Assembly: GCA_913776965.1 (NCBI GenBank)
Contig: CAJYQL010000028.1
Location: 1-36,325 of the forward strand
Length of the DNA stretch: 36,325 bases
Direction: 5' to 3'
DNA from: an uncultured Xylophilus sp.
Lineage (GTDB): Bacteria; Pseudomonadota; Gammaproteobacteria; Burkholderiales; Burkholderiaceae_C
Positions 8,073 through 15,384 of this stretch are shown here, piece by piece (the stretch's first letter is position 1; every line of letters begins with the position of its first letter). The notes below the pieces were generated by a model. It was not told the DNA's origin. It worked only from the letters and a program-made list of their open reading frames with translations, and searched no databases. The position numbers were made by a program, and so were the translations under genes.

Positions 8073-8930
8073 ATGACCTCCCCGCCGACCGCCGCACCGC
8101 GCTTCTGGGCCGACCTGCGCACCACCGACTTCATGCGTCGCGCGGCCGACGGCCGCGCCGCCCGCACGGTGGCGGTGCTGCCGGTCGCCGCGACCGAGCA
8201 GCACGGCCCGCACCTGCCGCTGTGCGTGGACACCGCCCTGCTCGACGGCGTGATCGCCGCTTCCCTGCCGCTGCTGCCCGACACGCTGGAGGCGCTGTTT
8301 CTGCCGACGCAGGCAGTCGGCTTCAGCCCCGAGCACCTGGCCTTCCCGGGCACGCTTAGCTTCAGCGCCGAGACGGTGCTGCGGGTCTGGACCGAGATCG
8401 GCGAGGCGGTGGCCCGCGCCGGCATGCAGAAGCTGCTGATCTTCAACGGCCACGGCGGCAACGTCGGCGCGATGGACCTGGTGTCGCGCGACCTGCGCGC
8501 CCGCTGCGGGCTGCTCGTCTACAGCGCGAGCTGGTTCTCGCTGCCGCTGCCGGCGGAGGTGGAATCGCTGTTCCCCGCGACCGAGCACCGCTTCGGCATC
8601 CATGCCGGCGACATCGAGACCTCGATGATGCTGGCGCTGCGGCCCGACCGGGTCGACATGGCGGCGGCGCGCGACTTCCCCTCCACCTCGCAGGCGCGGG
8701 CGGCGCGCTACCCGATCCTCGGCAACGGCCGCAGCGCCAAGCTCGGCTGGCAGATGCAGGACTACCACCCGCAGGGCGCGGTCGGCAACGCCGCCGCGGC
8801 GACGGCGGAGAAGGGGCGCGCGGTGATCGGCGCGGCGGCGCAGCAGCTCGCGGCGCTGCTGCAGGAGATCGCCGACCTGCCGGCCGACACGCTGGTCGCG
8901 CGGCCGGCCGACCCCGACCCGGCCGCGTGA
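8073..8930 (+). CDS. Creatininase-family amidohydrolase
   Basis: A 285-residue member of the creatininase/MftE/FAPy-deformylase superfamily, which hydrolyses cyclic or simple amides. Metal-binding landmarks are complete: ATEQHGPHLPL with E42 and H44, D53 in VDT, FNGHGGN with H127, and HAGDIETSMM with H177, D180 and E182. The reaction here is unknown; creatinine itself is unlikely to be the only candidate given the dehydrogenase, cupin and Bug neighbours. The ATG at 8073 is 40 bases after the cupin stop, and the TGA overlaps the EamA ATG by one base. The last 15 residues are a Pro/Ala/Asp-rich tail. Confidence 0.9.
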   Translation: MTSPPTAAPRFWADLRTTDFMRRAADGRAARTVAVLPVAATEQHGPHLPLCVDTALLDGVIAASLPLLPDTLEALFLPTQAVGFSPEHLAFPGTLSFSAETVLRVWTEIGEAVARAGMQKLLIFNGHGGNVGAMDLVSRDLRARCGLLVYSASWFSLPLPAEVESLFPATEHRFGIHAGDIETSMMLALRPDRVDMAAARDFPSTSQARAARYPILGNGRSAKLGWQMQDYHPQGAVGNAAAATAEKGRAVIGAAAQQLAALLQEIADLPADTLVARPADPDPAA

Positions 8931-9808
8931 TGCCGCCCCTCGTCGCCCGCGTCCTGTTTCCCGCGCTGTTCGTCTGGATCTGGTCCACCGGCTTCCTGGT
9001 GGGGCGGGCGGTCGGGCCGCATGCGGATTCTTCGCTGTTCCTCACGCTGCGCTTCCTCGCGGTCGCGGCGATCTTCACCGCGATCGCGCTGGCGATGCGC
9101 GCGCCGTGGCCGCGCCGGCCGCGCCAGATCGCGGTGCACCTGGCTGCCGGCGCGCTGATGAACGGCGTCTACCTGGGTCCGAGCTGGTGGGCGATGTCGC
9201 ACGGGTTGCCGGCCGGCGTGATGGCGCTGATCGGCGCGCTGCAGCCGCTCTTCACCGCGCTGATCGCGGCGCTGGTGCTGGGGGCGTCGCTCGGACGCAC
9301 GGTGTGGACGGGCCTCGCGGTCGGCTTCGCCGGCGTGGCGCTGGTGCTGCTGCCGCGGCTGGCGGCGGGTGCGGCGGTGCCGCTGTCGCCCTGGGTGGTG
9401 GCGGCCGGGGTGTTCGGCATCTTCTCGCTCACCGTCGGCTCGATGGTGCAGAAGTCGCCCGACGCGGTGGCCGACATCCGCAGCGCCAGCGCGATCCAGA
9501 GCCTGGGCGGTGCCGCGGTCACCGCTGTGCTGGCGTTCATGATCGGCGACTTCCGCTGGGACCATGCGCCGGCGCTGTGGTTCGCCTTCGGCTGGTCGGT
9601 GATCGTGCTGTCGCTGGTCGGCACGACGCTGCTGATCTGGCTGATGCGCCGCGGTGAGGCGACCCGCACCGCGGCCCTGCTGCTGCTGGTGCCGCCACTG
9701 GCGGCGGTCGAATCCTGGGCGCTGCTCGGCGAGACGCTGACGCCGGTGCAGATCGGCGGGTTCGTGCTGGCGATCGCGGGTGTGGCGATGGCGCGGCGGG
9801 CGCGCTGA
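8930..9808 (+). CDS. EamA/DMT-superfamily inner membrane permease
   Basis: A 292-residue protein with about ten hydrophobic helices in two EamA repeats (about 8-140 and 155-290), as usual for the drug/metabolite transporter superfamily. The first repeat opens with FVWIWSTGFLVGRAVG and the second contains the typical LLVPPLAAVESWALLGE end. Start: the ATG shares its A with the TGA of the creatininase gene (TGATG), so the two are translationally coupled; a GTG three bases earlier is possible. It may export a product or analogue of the operon substrate. Direction and substrate cannot be told from sequence. Confidence 0.9.
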   Translation: MPPLVARVLFPALFVWIWSTGFLVGRAVGPHADSSLFLTLRFLAVAAIFTAIALAMRAPWPRRPRQIAVHLAAGALMNGVYLGPSWWAMSHGLPAGVMALIGALQPLFTALIAALVLGASLGRTVWTGLAVGFAGVALVLLPRLAAGAAVPLSPWVVAAGVFGIFSLTVGSMVQKSPDAVADIRSASAIQSLGGAAVTAVLAFMIGDFRWDHAPALWFAFGWSVIVLSLVGTTLLIWLMRRGEATRTAALLLLVPPLAAVESWALLGETLTPVQIGGFVLAIAGVAMARRAR

Positions 9809-9821
9809 CCGGCGCCGTTTC

Positions 9822-9882
9822 ACGCCGTTTTCGGGCGCCAGCGCCCGTCCCGCCTGCGCAACCAGCTATCTTTTCGATAGCT
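9822..9882 (-). repeat. Dispersed short repeat, copy 1 (between eamA and tetR, includes the tetR stop)
   Basis: Read on the minus strand, the core GATAGCTGGTTGCGCAGGCG followed after three bases by CGGGCGCT matches the element at 34648-34700 at 26 of 31 aligned positions. The element begins with the hairpin AGCTATC (9864-9870), loop TTTTC, GATAGCT (9876-9882) and contains a second palindrome, CGGGCGC and GCGCCCG at 9832-9847. The tetR TAG stop is inside the first hairpin arm. It fills the gap between convergent genes and may also act as a two-way transcription stop. Confidence 0.75.
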
Positions 9883-10480
9883 GTCGATCCGGTTGCCCGC
9901 CGACGGCGACGACCGTGCCGGCCAGCGCCTCCAGCAATGCGCGCAGCGCCGCCACCGCGCCCGGGGCGTCGCCCATCTGCGCCTGCACCACGGCGCCGTC
10001 GAACGCGACCACCGCAGCCCGGGCGCAGCGGGCACCCGCGTCGCCCGGCGGCAGCAGCAGGGCGACGACATCGGCCATCGCCTGCTTGTGGGCGGCGGCC
10101 TGTGCCGTGGCACGGGGCAGCGTCCCGCCGACCTCCGCCACCGCATTGACGAAGGCGCAGCCGCGGAAGGCCGGGTCGGCGCACCACTCGTCCAGCACGT
10201 CGGCCAGCAGCGGCAGCGCCCGGCCGTCGGCCGGCAGGTCGGCCGCGCCGCGGCGGCCGAGCGCATCGACGAACCAGGCCATCCAGCGGTCGTGCCGGTA
10301 GTCGAGGAAGGCTTCCACCAACAGGTCCTTGCTGGCGAAGTGCCGATAGAACGTCAGCTTGGCCACGCCCGAGGCGGCGATCACCCGGTCGATGCCGGTG
10401 GCGCGGATGCCCTCGCGGTAGAAGAGGTCGTGGGCAGTGAGCAGGATCCGGTCGCGGGCCGGCAGCGAGGCGATGTCCAT
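9866..10480 (-). CDS. TetR/AcrR-family transcriptional repressor
   Basis: A 204-residue regulator. The ATG at 10480 gives MDIASLPARDRILLTAHDLF, the normal TetR beginning; longer in-frame starts would run over the operators. The helix-turn-helix is at about residues 12-58 (RATGIDRVIAASGVAKLTFY, then RHFASKDLL). The C-terminal ligand domain has three Cys (in EWCADPAFRGCAF and near ARCARA) that could serve thiol or electrophile sensing. It is divergent from an NTF2-like gene across two matching palindromes, which predicts autorepression and repression of that neighbour. Its last residues (QLSKR) and stop are encoded by a dispersed repeat, so the natural C-terminus may have been changed. Confidence 0.92.
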   Translation of the reverse strand: MDIASLPARDRILLTAHDLFYREGIRATGIDRVIAASGVAKLTFYRHFASKDLLVEAFLDYRHDRWMAWFVDALGRRGAADLPADGRALPLLADVLDEWCADPAFRGCAFVNAVAEVGGTLPRATAQAAAHKQAMADVVALLLPPGDAGARCARAAVVAFDGAVVQAQMGDAPGAVAALRALLEALAGTVVAVGGQPDRQLSKR

Positions 10481-10489
10481 CGGCCGATT

Positions 10490-10507
10490 GTAGACAGACC
10501 TGTCTAC
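10490..10507. promoter_or_regulatory. TetR-type operator, site 1
   Basis: GTAGACAG, two bases, CTGTCTAC: a perfect 8-base-arm palindrome 10 bases upstream of the tetR start codon. It covers the predicted -35 (TAGACA, 10491-10496) of the NTF2-like gene. The same arm sequence recurs at site 2, centre to centre 41 bases, close to four helical turns. Confidence 0.75.
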
Positions 10508-10519
10508 CTGCGGTATGGT
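10491..10519 (+). promoter_or_regulatory. Predicted promoter of the NTF2-like gene
   Basis: TAGACA (10491-10496) and TATGGT (10514-10519) are 17 bases apart, giving a start near 10526, at the edge of operator site 2. A repressor on either palindrome would block it. Confidence 0.5.
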
Positions 10520-10524
10520 CGGCA

Positions 10525-10554
10525 CTGCATGTAGACAGATCTGTCTACATGCAG
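10525..10554. promoter_or_regulatory. TetR-type operator, site 2 (30-base perfect palindrome)
   Basis: A perfect palindrome of 15-base arms; the left half is CTGCATGTAGACAGA and the right half its exact reverse complement. The inner part repeats the GTAGACAG arm of site 1. It is the longest perfect palindrome I saw in the window and sits at the predicted transcription start of the NTF2-like gene. Confidence 0.8.
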
Positions 10555-10591
10555 CCCGTTCCACTCACTCCCTCGATTCGAGGACACCGCC

Positions 10592-11059
10592 ATGACGACC
10601 CGCCCGCCCCTGCCACCCTTCACCCCCGCCACCGCCGCCGAGAAGGTCCGGCTGGCCGAGGACGGCTGGAACTCCCGCGACCCCGACCGGATCGTGCTGG
10701 CCTACACCGAGGACACGGTCTGGCGCAACCGCGCGGAATTCCCGGTCGGCCGCGAGCAGGCGCGGGCCCTGCTGCAGCGCAAGTGGGCCCGCGAGCTGGA
10801 CTACCGCCTCATCAAGGAACTGTGGGCCTGCGCCGGCCACCGCATCGCCGTGCGCTTCGCGTACGAATGGCACGACGACGCCGGGAACTGGTTCCGCAGC
10901 TACGGCAACGAGAACTGGGAGTTCGCCGACGACGGCCTGATGCACCGCCGCTTCGCCAGCATCAACGACCGGCCGATCCGGCCGGAGGAGCGGCTCTTCC
11001 ACTGGCCGCTCGGCCGCCGGCCGGACGACCATCCGGGCCTGAGCGCGCTCGGCCTGTGA
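10592..11059 (+). CDS. NTF2-like (SnoaL/DUF1348) family protein
   Basis: A 155-residue cytoplasmic protein of the nuclear-transport-factor-2-like fold, DUF1348 branch: [20 protein letters not shown] (about 24-43), [13 protein letters not shown], then [28 protein letters not shown] and [11 protein letters not shown]. The fold is a cone-shaped barrel with a deep pocket used by dehydratases, isomerases and binding proteins; DUF1348 has no settled activity. GAGG lies about 9 bases before the ATG. It is under the divergent TetR operators, suggesting a role in handling the small molecule that the TetR protein senses. Confidence 0.88.
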   Translation: MTTRPPLPPFTPATAAEKVRLAEDGWNSRDPDRIVLAYTEDTVWRNRAEFPVGREQARALLQRKWARELDYRLIKELWACAGHRIAVRFAYEWHDDAGNWFRSYGNENWEFADDGLMHRRFASINDRPIRPEERLFHWPLGRRPDDHPGLSALGL

Positions 11060-11102
11060 CGCGCCGGGGCGTGCCGGCACAGCCATTGCTTGCCCGTCCA
11101 GG

Positions 11103-12311
11103 ATGAGTCTTTCCCCTCCGACCGCCGCCGCCGCCGCACCTTCCGACCTGGCCGACCCGGGCAGCGCCTGGACCCGCCAGCTCGGCCTGCTGCTGGAATC
11201 CACCGGCGAGGGCATCTTCGGTGTCGGGCTCGACGGCCACTGCGTCTTCATCAACCGGGCCGGCGCTGCCCTGCTCGGCTACGAGGCGGCCGAGGTGCTC
11301 GGCCGCGACATGCACGCGCTGACCCACCATTCCTATGAAGACGGCTCGTCCTACCCCGACTCCGCCTGCCCGATCTTCCGCGCCTTCCGCCGCGGCCAGC
11401 CCTGCCGCATCGACACCGAGGTGTTCTGGCGGCGCGACGGCAGCGCCTTTCCGGTGGAGTATTCGAGCCATCCGATCCTCGACGGCACCAAGGTGCGCGG
11501 CGCCGTCATCACCTTCGTCGACATCACCGAACGCCGGCGGCTGACCACCGCGCTGCAGCAGTCGCGCGACGCGCTCGAGCAGCGGGTCGCCGCCCGCACG
11601 GCCGAGCTGACCGCCGCCCTGCAGGAACTGCGGGCCCTGTCCGCATGGACCGATTCGGTCCGCGAGGAGGAGCGCACCCGGATCGCCCGCGAGGTGCACG
11701 ACGAGCTGGGCAGCCTGCTGGTGGCGCTGAAGATGGATGTCGCCTGGCTGGACAAGCGCCTGGCCGAGCTGCCCGCCCCGGCCGCCGGCTCGCAGCAGGA
11801 CCTGCGCCCGGCGATGCGCCACAAGTGCGCGGGCATGACCACGCTGATCGAGGGCGCGGTCGACAACGTCGGCCGGATCATCACCGACCTGCGCCCGAGC
11901 ATCCTCGACCACCAGGGCCTCTGGGCCGCGCTGGAATGGCAGGCCCACGATTTCGCGCAGGCCGCGGAACTGGTGCTCGACTGGGACCTGCAGGTCGCCG
12001 GCAGCCCGGAGCCCGACGGGCCGGCCGCGACGGCGGTGTTCCGCATCTTCCAGGAAATGCTCTCCAACGTCGCCCGCCATGCCCGGGCCCGGCGCGTGCG
12101 GGTGGCGATCGCCGCCGCGGCCGGCGCGCTGACCCTGTCGGTCGAGGACGACGGCGTCGGCGCCGCGCTGCAGGCGTTCGAGGCCCCCACCTCCTACGGC
12201 GTGCGCGGCATGCGGGAGCGGGCCCGGCACTTCGGCGGCACCCTCGCGATCGACAGCCGACCCGGCCGCGGCAGCCGCTTCCGCCTGTGCATGCCGCTGC
12301 AGGACGCCTGA
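11103..12311 (+). CDS. PAS-domain sensor histidine kinase, NarX/HisKA_3 type, soluble
   Basis: A 402-residue cytoplasmic kinase with no transmembrane helix. A PAS domain (about residues 15-140) carries LESTGEGIFGVGLDGHC and a Cys in DSACPIFRAFRRG; a coiled-coil linker (about 140-185) follows. The HisKA_3 dimerisation domain has H199 in ARIAREVHDELGS-like context, and the ATPase domain has N322 in EMLSNVARHARA, DDGVG, and GVRGMRERARHFGG. It phosphorylates the response regulator starting two bases after its stop. The signal is unknown; a cofactor in the PAS domain is possible. Next downstream are cyanate-uptake and cyanase genes, so it may sense cyanate or nitrogen status. Confidence 0.92.
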   Translation: MSLSPPTAAAAAPSDLADPGSAWTRQLGLLLESTGEGIFGVGLDGHCVFINRAGAALLGYEAAEVLGRDMHALTHHSYEDGSSYPDSACPIFRAFRRGQPCRIDTEVFWRRDGSAFPVEYSSHPILDGTKVRGAVITFVDITERRRLTTALQQSRDALEQRVAARTAELTAALQELRALSAWTDSVREEERTRIAREVHDELGSLLVALKMDVAWLDKRLAELPAPAAGSQQDLRPAMRHKCAGMTTLIEGAVDNVGRIITDLRPSILDHQGLWAALEWQAHDFAQAAELVLDWDLQVAGSPEPDGPAATAVFRIFQEMLSNVARHARARRVRVAIAAAAGALTLSVEDDGVGAALQAFEAPTSYGVRGMRERARHFGGTLAIDSRPGRGSRFRLCMPLQDA

Positions 12312-12312
12312 C

Positions 12313-12978
12313 ATGCAGCACGCGATCCGCATCCTCATCGGCGACGACCACCGCATCGTGCGCGAGGGCCTGAAGCAGGTCATGCGCGACATGTCCAACG
12401 GCCCGCCCGAGATCCACGTGATGGCCGAGGCCGAGACCGGCCCGGGCGTGCTGGCGCAGGTCGCCGCCCTCGACGGTCCCCGCGGCCTCGACCTGGTGCT
12501 GCTCGACATCGGCCTGCCGGAGCGCGACGGCCTCGACGTGCTGCAGGCGCTGCGCGATGCTTGGCCGACGCTCCCGGTCCTGATGCTCTCGACCTACCCC
12601 GAGAACCAGTATGCGGTGCGCTGTATCCGGCTCGGTGCGGCCGGCTACCTGCACAAGAGCGCCGATCCCGACACGATGGTGGCCGCGGTGCGCAAGGCGG
12701 CAGCGGGCGGGCGCTACGTCTCGGCCACGACGGCCGAGGCGCTGGCCACGGCGGTCGGCGGCGGTTCGGCCACCGAGGCGCTGTCGCACCGGGAGCACCA
12801 GGTGTTCCGCCTGCTCATCGTCGGGCGTTCGGTGAGCGAAATCGGTGCACAGCTGGGCTTGGCGTCCAACACGGTCAGCACCTACCGGGCGCGCATCCTG
12901 GACAAGACCGGCACGAAGAACGACGTGGAACTCGCGCTGTACGCCGAACGCCTCGGCCGGAACCCGCCGGCGGCCTGA
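12313..12978 (+). CDS. NarL/FixJ-family response regulator
   Basis: A 221-residue regulator. The receiver domain (about 5-130) has the acidic pair in GDDHRIVREG, phospho-acceptor D65 in LLLDIGLPERDG, a Ser/Thr switch in MLSTYPE and K in YLHKSADPD. The LuxR-type helix-turn-helix (about 155-215) contains LSHREHQVFRLL and VSEIGAQLGLASNTVSTY. One base separates it from the kinase stop, so the two are cotranscribed. It lies 167 bases upstream of cynA, with an inverted repeat in between, making the cyn operon its likely target. Confidence 0.93.
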   Translation: MQHAIRILIGDDHRIVREGLKQVMRDMSNGPPEIHVMAEAETGPGVLAQVAALDGPRGLDLVLLDIGLPERDGLDVLQALRDAWPTLPVLMLSTYPENQYAVRCIRLGAAGYLHKSADPDTMVAAVRKAAAGGRYVSATTAEALATAVGGGSATEALSHREHQVFRLLIVGRSVSEIGAQLGLASNTVSTYRARILDKTGTKNDVELALYAERLGRNPPAA

Positions 12979-13023
12979 CCGGACGCGACCGGCACGGCCC
13001 GGCGGCAGCTGCGTCGGGCGCCG

Positions 13024-13041
13024 TGTAGTGCCCGCCCTACA
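13024..13041. promoter_or_regulatory. Inverted repeat upstream of cynA, possible response-regulator site
   Basis: TGTAG, eight bases, CTACA lies 105 bases before the cynA ATG in the only sizeable gap of this cluster. Spacing and symmetry would suit a dimeric LuxR-type regulator. No convincing -35/-10 pair could be placed next to it, so the assignment is tentative. Confidence 0.4.
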
Positions 13042-13145
13042 ACGCATGGCGGGACGGTGCGCGATCTGCGTCTTCCGGAGCGTCCTGGCACGCCGCCGGC
13101 CCGGCGGTTGCATGACGGGGTGATCTTCACCTCCTGGAGCGCACC

Positions 13146-14504
13146 ATGTCCGATCCGACCCTCGCATCCTCGCCCTACGATGCCGACCGCCCGCTGGCCC
13201 TGCGGTGCGGCTGCGGCGGCGACCATGCGCCGTCCGAGCATGCCTCGGCCGAGGCGCTGTCGCACCGCAAGATCGAAGCGGCGCTCGTGAAGGCGCTGTT
13301 CCCGGCGGAGCCGGTGCGCCGCCGCTTCCTGCAGGCGGTGGGCGCGGGCACCGCCCGTGCCGCGATCGCATCGCTGCTGCCGATCGGTGCCCTGCATGCG
13401 ATGGCGCAGGACAAGGCGCCGCTGGAGAAGAAGGACCTGAAGATCGGCTTCATCCCGATCACCTGCGCGACGCCGCTGATCATGGCCCACCCGCTGGGTT
13501 TCTACAAACAGCAGGGCCTGAACGTGGACGTGGTCAAGACCGCCGGCTGGGCGCTGATCCGCGACAAGATGCTCAACCGGGAGTACGACGCCACGCACTT
13601 CCTGTCGCCGATGCCGCTGGCCATCTCGATGGGCGTGGGCTCCAACGCCGTGCCGATGGAAGTCGCGACGATCCAGAACACCAACGGCCAGGCGATCACC
13701 CTGGCCAACAAGCACAAGGACAACCGCGACCCGAAGAAGTGGAAGGGCTTCAAGTTCGCCGTGCCCTTCGAGTACAGCATGCACAACTTCCTGCTGCGCT
13801 ACTACGTGGCGGAGCACGGCCTGAACCCCGACACCGACATCCAGATCCGTGTCGTGCCGCCGGCCGAGATGGTCGCCAACCTGCGGGCCGGCAACATCGA
13901 CGGCTACCTCGGCCCCGACCCGTTCAACCAGCGTGCGGTGTTCGAGGAAGTGGGCTTCCTCCACATCCTCACCAAGGAGATCTGGGACGGCCATCCCTGC
14001 TGCGCCTTCGGCACCTCGGCCGCCTTCATCCAGCAGAACCCGAACACCTTCGCCGCACTGGTGCGCTCGGTGCTCACTGCCTCCGCGATGGCGCGCGACC
14101 CGAAGAACCGCGAGCTGATCGCCAAGGTGATCGCGCCGGCGCAGTACCTCAACCAGCCCGAGGTGGTGCTGACCCAGGTGCTCACCGGCCGGTTCGCCGA
14201 CGGCCTGGGCAACATCCGGACGGTGCCCGACCGTGCCGACTTCGACCCGATCCCGTGGCAGTCGATGGCCGTCTGGATGCTCACCCAGATGAAGCGCTGG
14301 GGCTACGTCAAGGGCGACGTGAACTATCGGCAGCTCGCCGAGAAGGTCTTCCTGCTGACCGACGCGAAGAAGCGCATGGCCGAGCTGGGCCAGAAACCGC
14401 CCGAGGGCGCCTATCCCAAGTTCACGATCATGGGCAAGGTCTTCGATCCGGCCAAGCCCGACGACTACGCCCGCAGCTTCGCGATCTCCCGCGCCGCGGC
14501 CTGA
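13146..14504 (+). CDS. cynA: CmpA/NrtA-family ABC transporter substrate-binding protein, probable cyanate binder
   Basis: A 452-residue binding protein of the nitrate/bicarbonate/cyanate family: KIGFIPITCATPLIMAHPLG opens the first lobe (near 98), followed by AGWALIRDKMLN, LSPMPLAISMG, KFAVPFEYSMHNF and NIDGYLGPDPFNQ. A Tat-type signal is present but internal: RRRFLQ at residues 58-63, hydrophobic stretch to about 80, AMA cleavage near 87. The preceding 57 residues form an unusual cytoplasmic extension with CGCGGDH (C21, C23, H27). GGAG precedes the ATG. The cynB, cynD and cynS genes downstream make cyanate the best substrate guess; nitrate or bicarbonate cannot be excluded. Confidence 0.88.
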   Translation: MSDPTLASSPYDADRPLALRCGCGGDHAPSEHASAEALSHRKIEAALVKALFPAEPVRRRFLQAVGAGTARAAIASLLPIGALHAMAQDKAPLEKKDLKIGFIPITCATPLIMAHPLGFYKQQGLNVDVVKTAGWALIRDKMLNREYDATHFLSPMPLAISMGVGSNAVPMEVATIQNTNGQAITLANKHKDNRDPKKWKGFKFAVPFEYSMHNFLLRYYVAEHGLNPDTDIQIRVVPPAEMVANLRAGNIDGYLGPDPFNQRAVFEEVGFLHILTKEIWDGHPCCAFGTSAAFIQQNPNTFAALVRSVLTASAMARDPKNRELIAKVIAPAQYLNQPEVVLTQVLTGRFADGLGNIRTVPDRADFDPIPWQSMAVWMLTQMKRWGYVKGDVNYRQLAEKVFLLTDAKKRMAELGQKPPEGAYPKFTIMGKVFDPAKPDDYARSFAISRAAA

Positions 14505-14517
14505 GGGACGTCCGCCG

Positions 14518-15384
14518 ATGAAAAATCTCTCGCTCAAGGCGGCCCTGCTGTCGGTGCTGCTGTTCGGGCTGCTGCTCGCGGTGTGGCAGGTCGCCACGCT
14601 GCCCGGCGCCGGCGCGGCACCCGCGGCCCGCCTCACGCCCGAGCAGCTGGAATACGCCCGCATGCTCGGCAAGGACCCGACGGCCGAGGGCGGCCAGAAG
14701 AGCGCCGGCTTTCCCACGCCCGCCCAGATGGGTGCGACGCTGGTGCGCCAGCTGCGCGACCCGTTCTACGACAACGGCCCCAACGACAAGGGCATCGCCA
14801 TCCAGCTGGGATGGTCGCTGCTGCGGGTCGGCACCGGCTTTCTGCTGGCCTGCCTGGTGGCGCTGCCGCTCGGCTTCCTGATCGGCATGTCGCCGCTGTT
14901 TCGCCGTGCGCTCGATCCGTTCATCCAGGTGCTCAAGCCAATCTCGCCCCTCGCCTGGATGCCGCTGGCGCTCTACACGATCAAGGATTCGTCGGCGAGC
15001 GGCATCTTCGTGATCTTCATCTGCTCGGTCTGGCCGATGCTGCTCAATACCGCGTTCGGCGTAGCGTCGGTCAAGCGGGAATGGCTGCATGTCGCGAACA
15101 CGCTCGAAGTCGCGCCGCTGCGCAAGGCGTTCCGGGTGATCCTGCCGGCCGCCGCCCCGACCATCCTGACCGGCATGCGCATCAGCATGGGCATCGCCTG
15201 GCTGGTGATCGTCGCCGCCGAGATGCTGGTCGGCGGCACCGGCATCGGCTACTTCCTGTGGAACGAGTGGAACAACCTGTCGCTCACCAACGTGATCTTC
15301 GCGATCCTCGTAATCGGCGTGGTGGGCATGGCGCTCGACCTCGCCTTCGCGGCCATCCAGAAGCAGGTGACCTATGCCGAATGA
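14518..15384 (+). CDS. cynB: ABC transporter permease (cyanate/nitrate type)
   Basis: A 288-residue inner membrane permease of the NrtB/CynB/SsuC family. A first span (about 5-26) is followed by a roughly 60-residue periplasmic segment and then the BPD_transp_1 core with about five helices. The cytoplasmic coupling motif (EAA loop) is EVAPLRKAFRVILPAAAPTI near residues 197-216. LIGMSPLFRRALDPFIQVLK and ISPLAWMPLAL are typical of the family. It starts 13 bases after cynA and its last 11 bases overlap cynD. It forms the membrane channel, probably as a homodimer. Confidence 0.9.
   Translation: MKNLSLKAALLSVLLFGLLLAVWQVATLPGAGAAPAARLTPEQLEYARMLGKDPTAEGGQKSAGFPTPAQMGATLVRQLRDPFYDNGPNDKGIAIQLGWSLLRVGTGFLLACLVALPLGFLIGMSPLFRRALDPFIQVLKPISPLAWMPLALYTIKDSSASGIFVIFICSVWPMLLNTAFGVASVKREWLHVANTLEVAPLRKAFRVILPAAAPTILTGMRISMGIAWLVIVAAEMLVGGTGIGYFLWNEWNNLSLTNVIFAILVIGVVGMALDLAFAAIQKQVTYAE

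Noticed and set aside
13088-13120. Sigma-54-like TGGCAC ... TTGC before cynA
   Set aside because: The two blocks are 16 bases apart instead of 5, so they cannot form a sigma-54 promoter.
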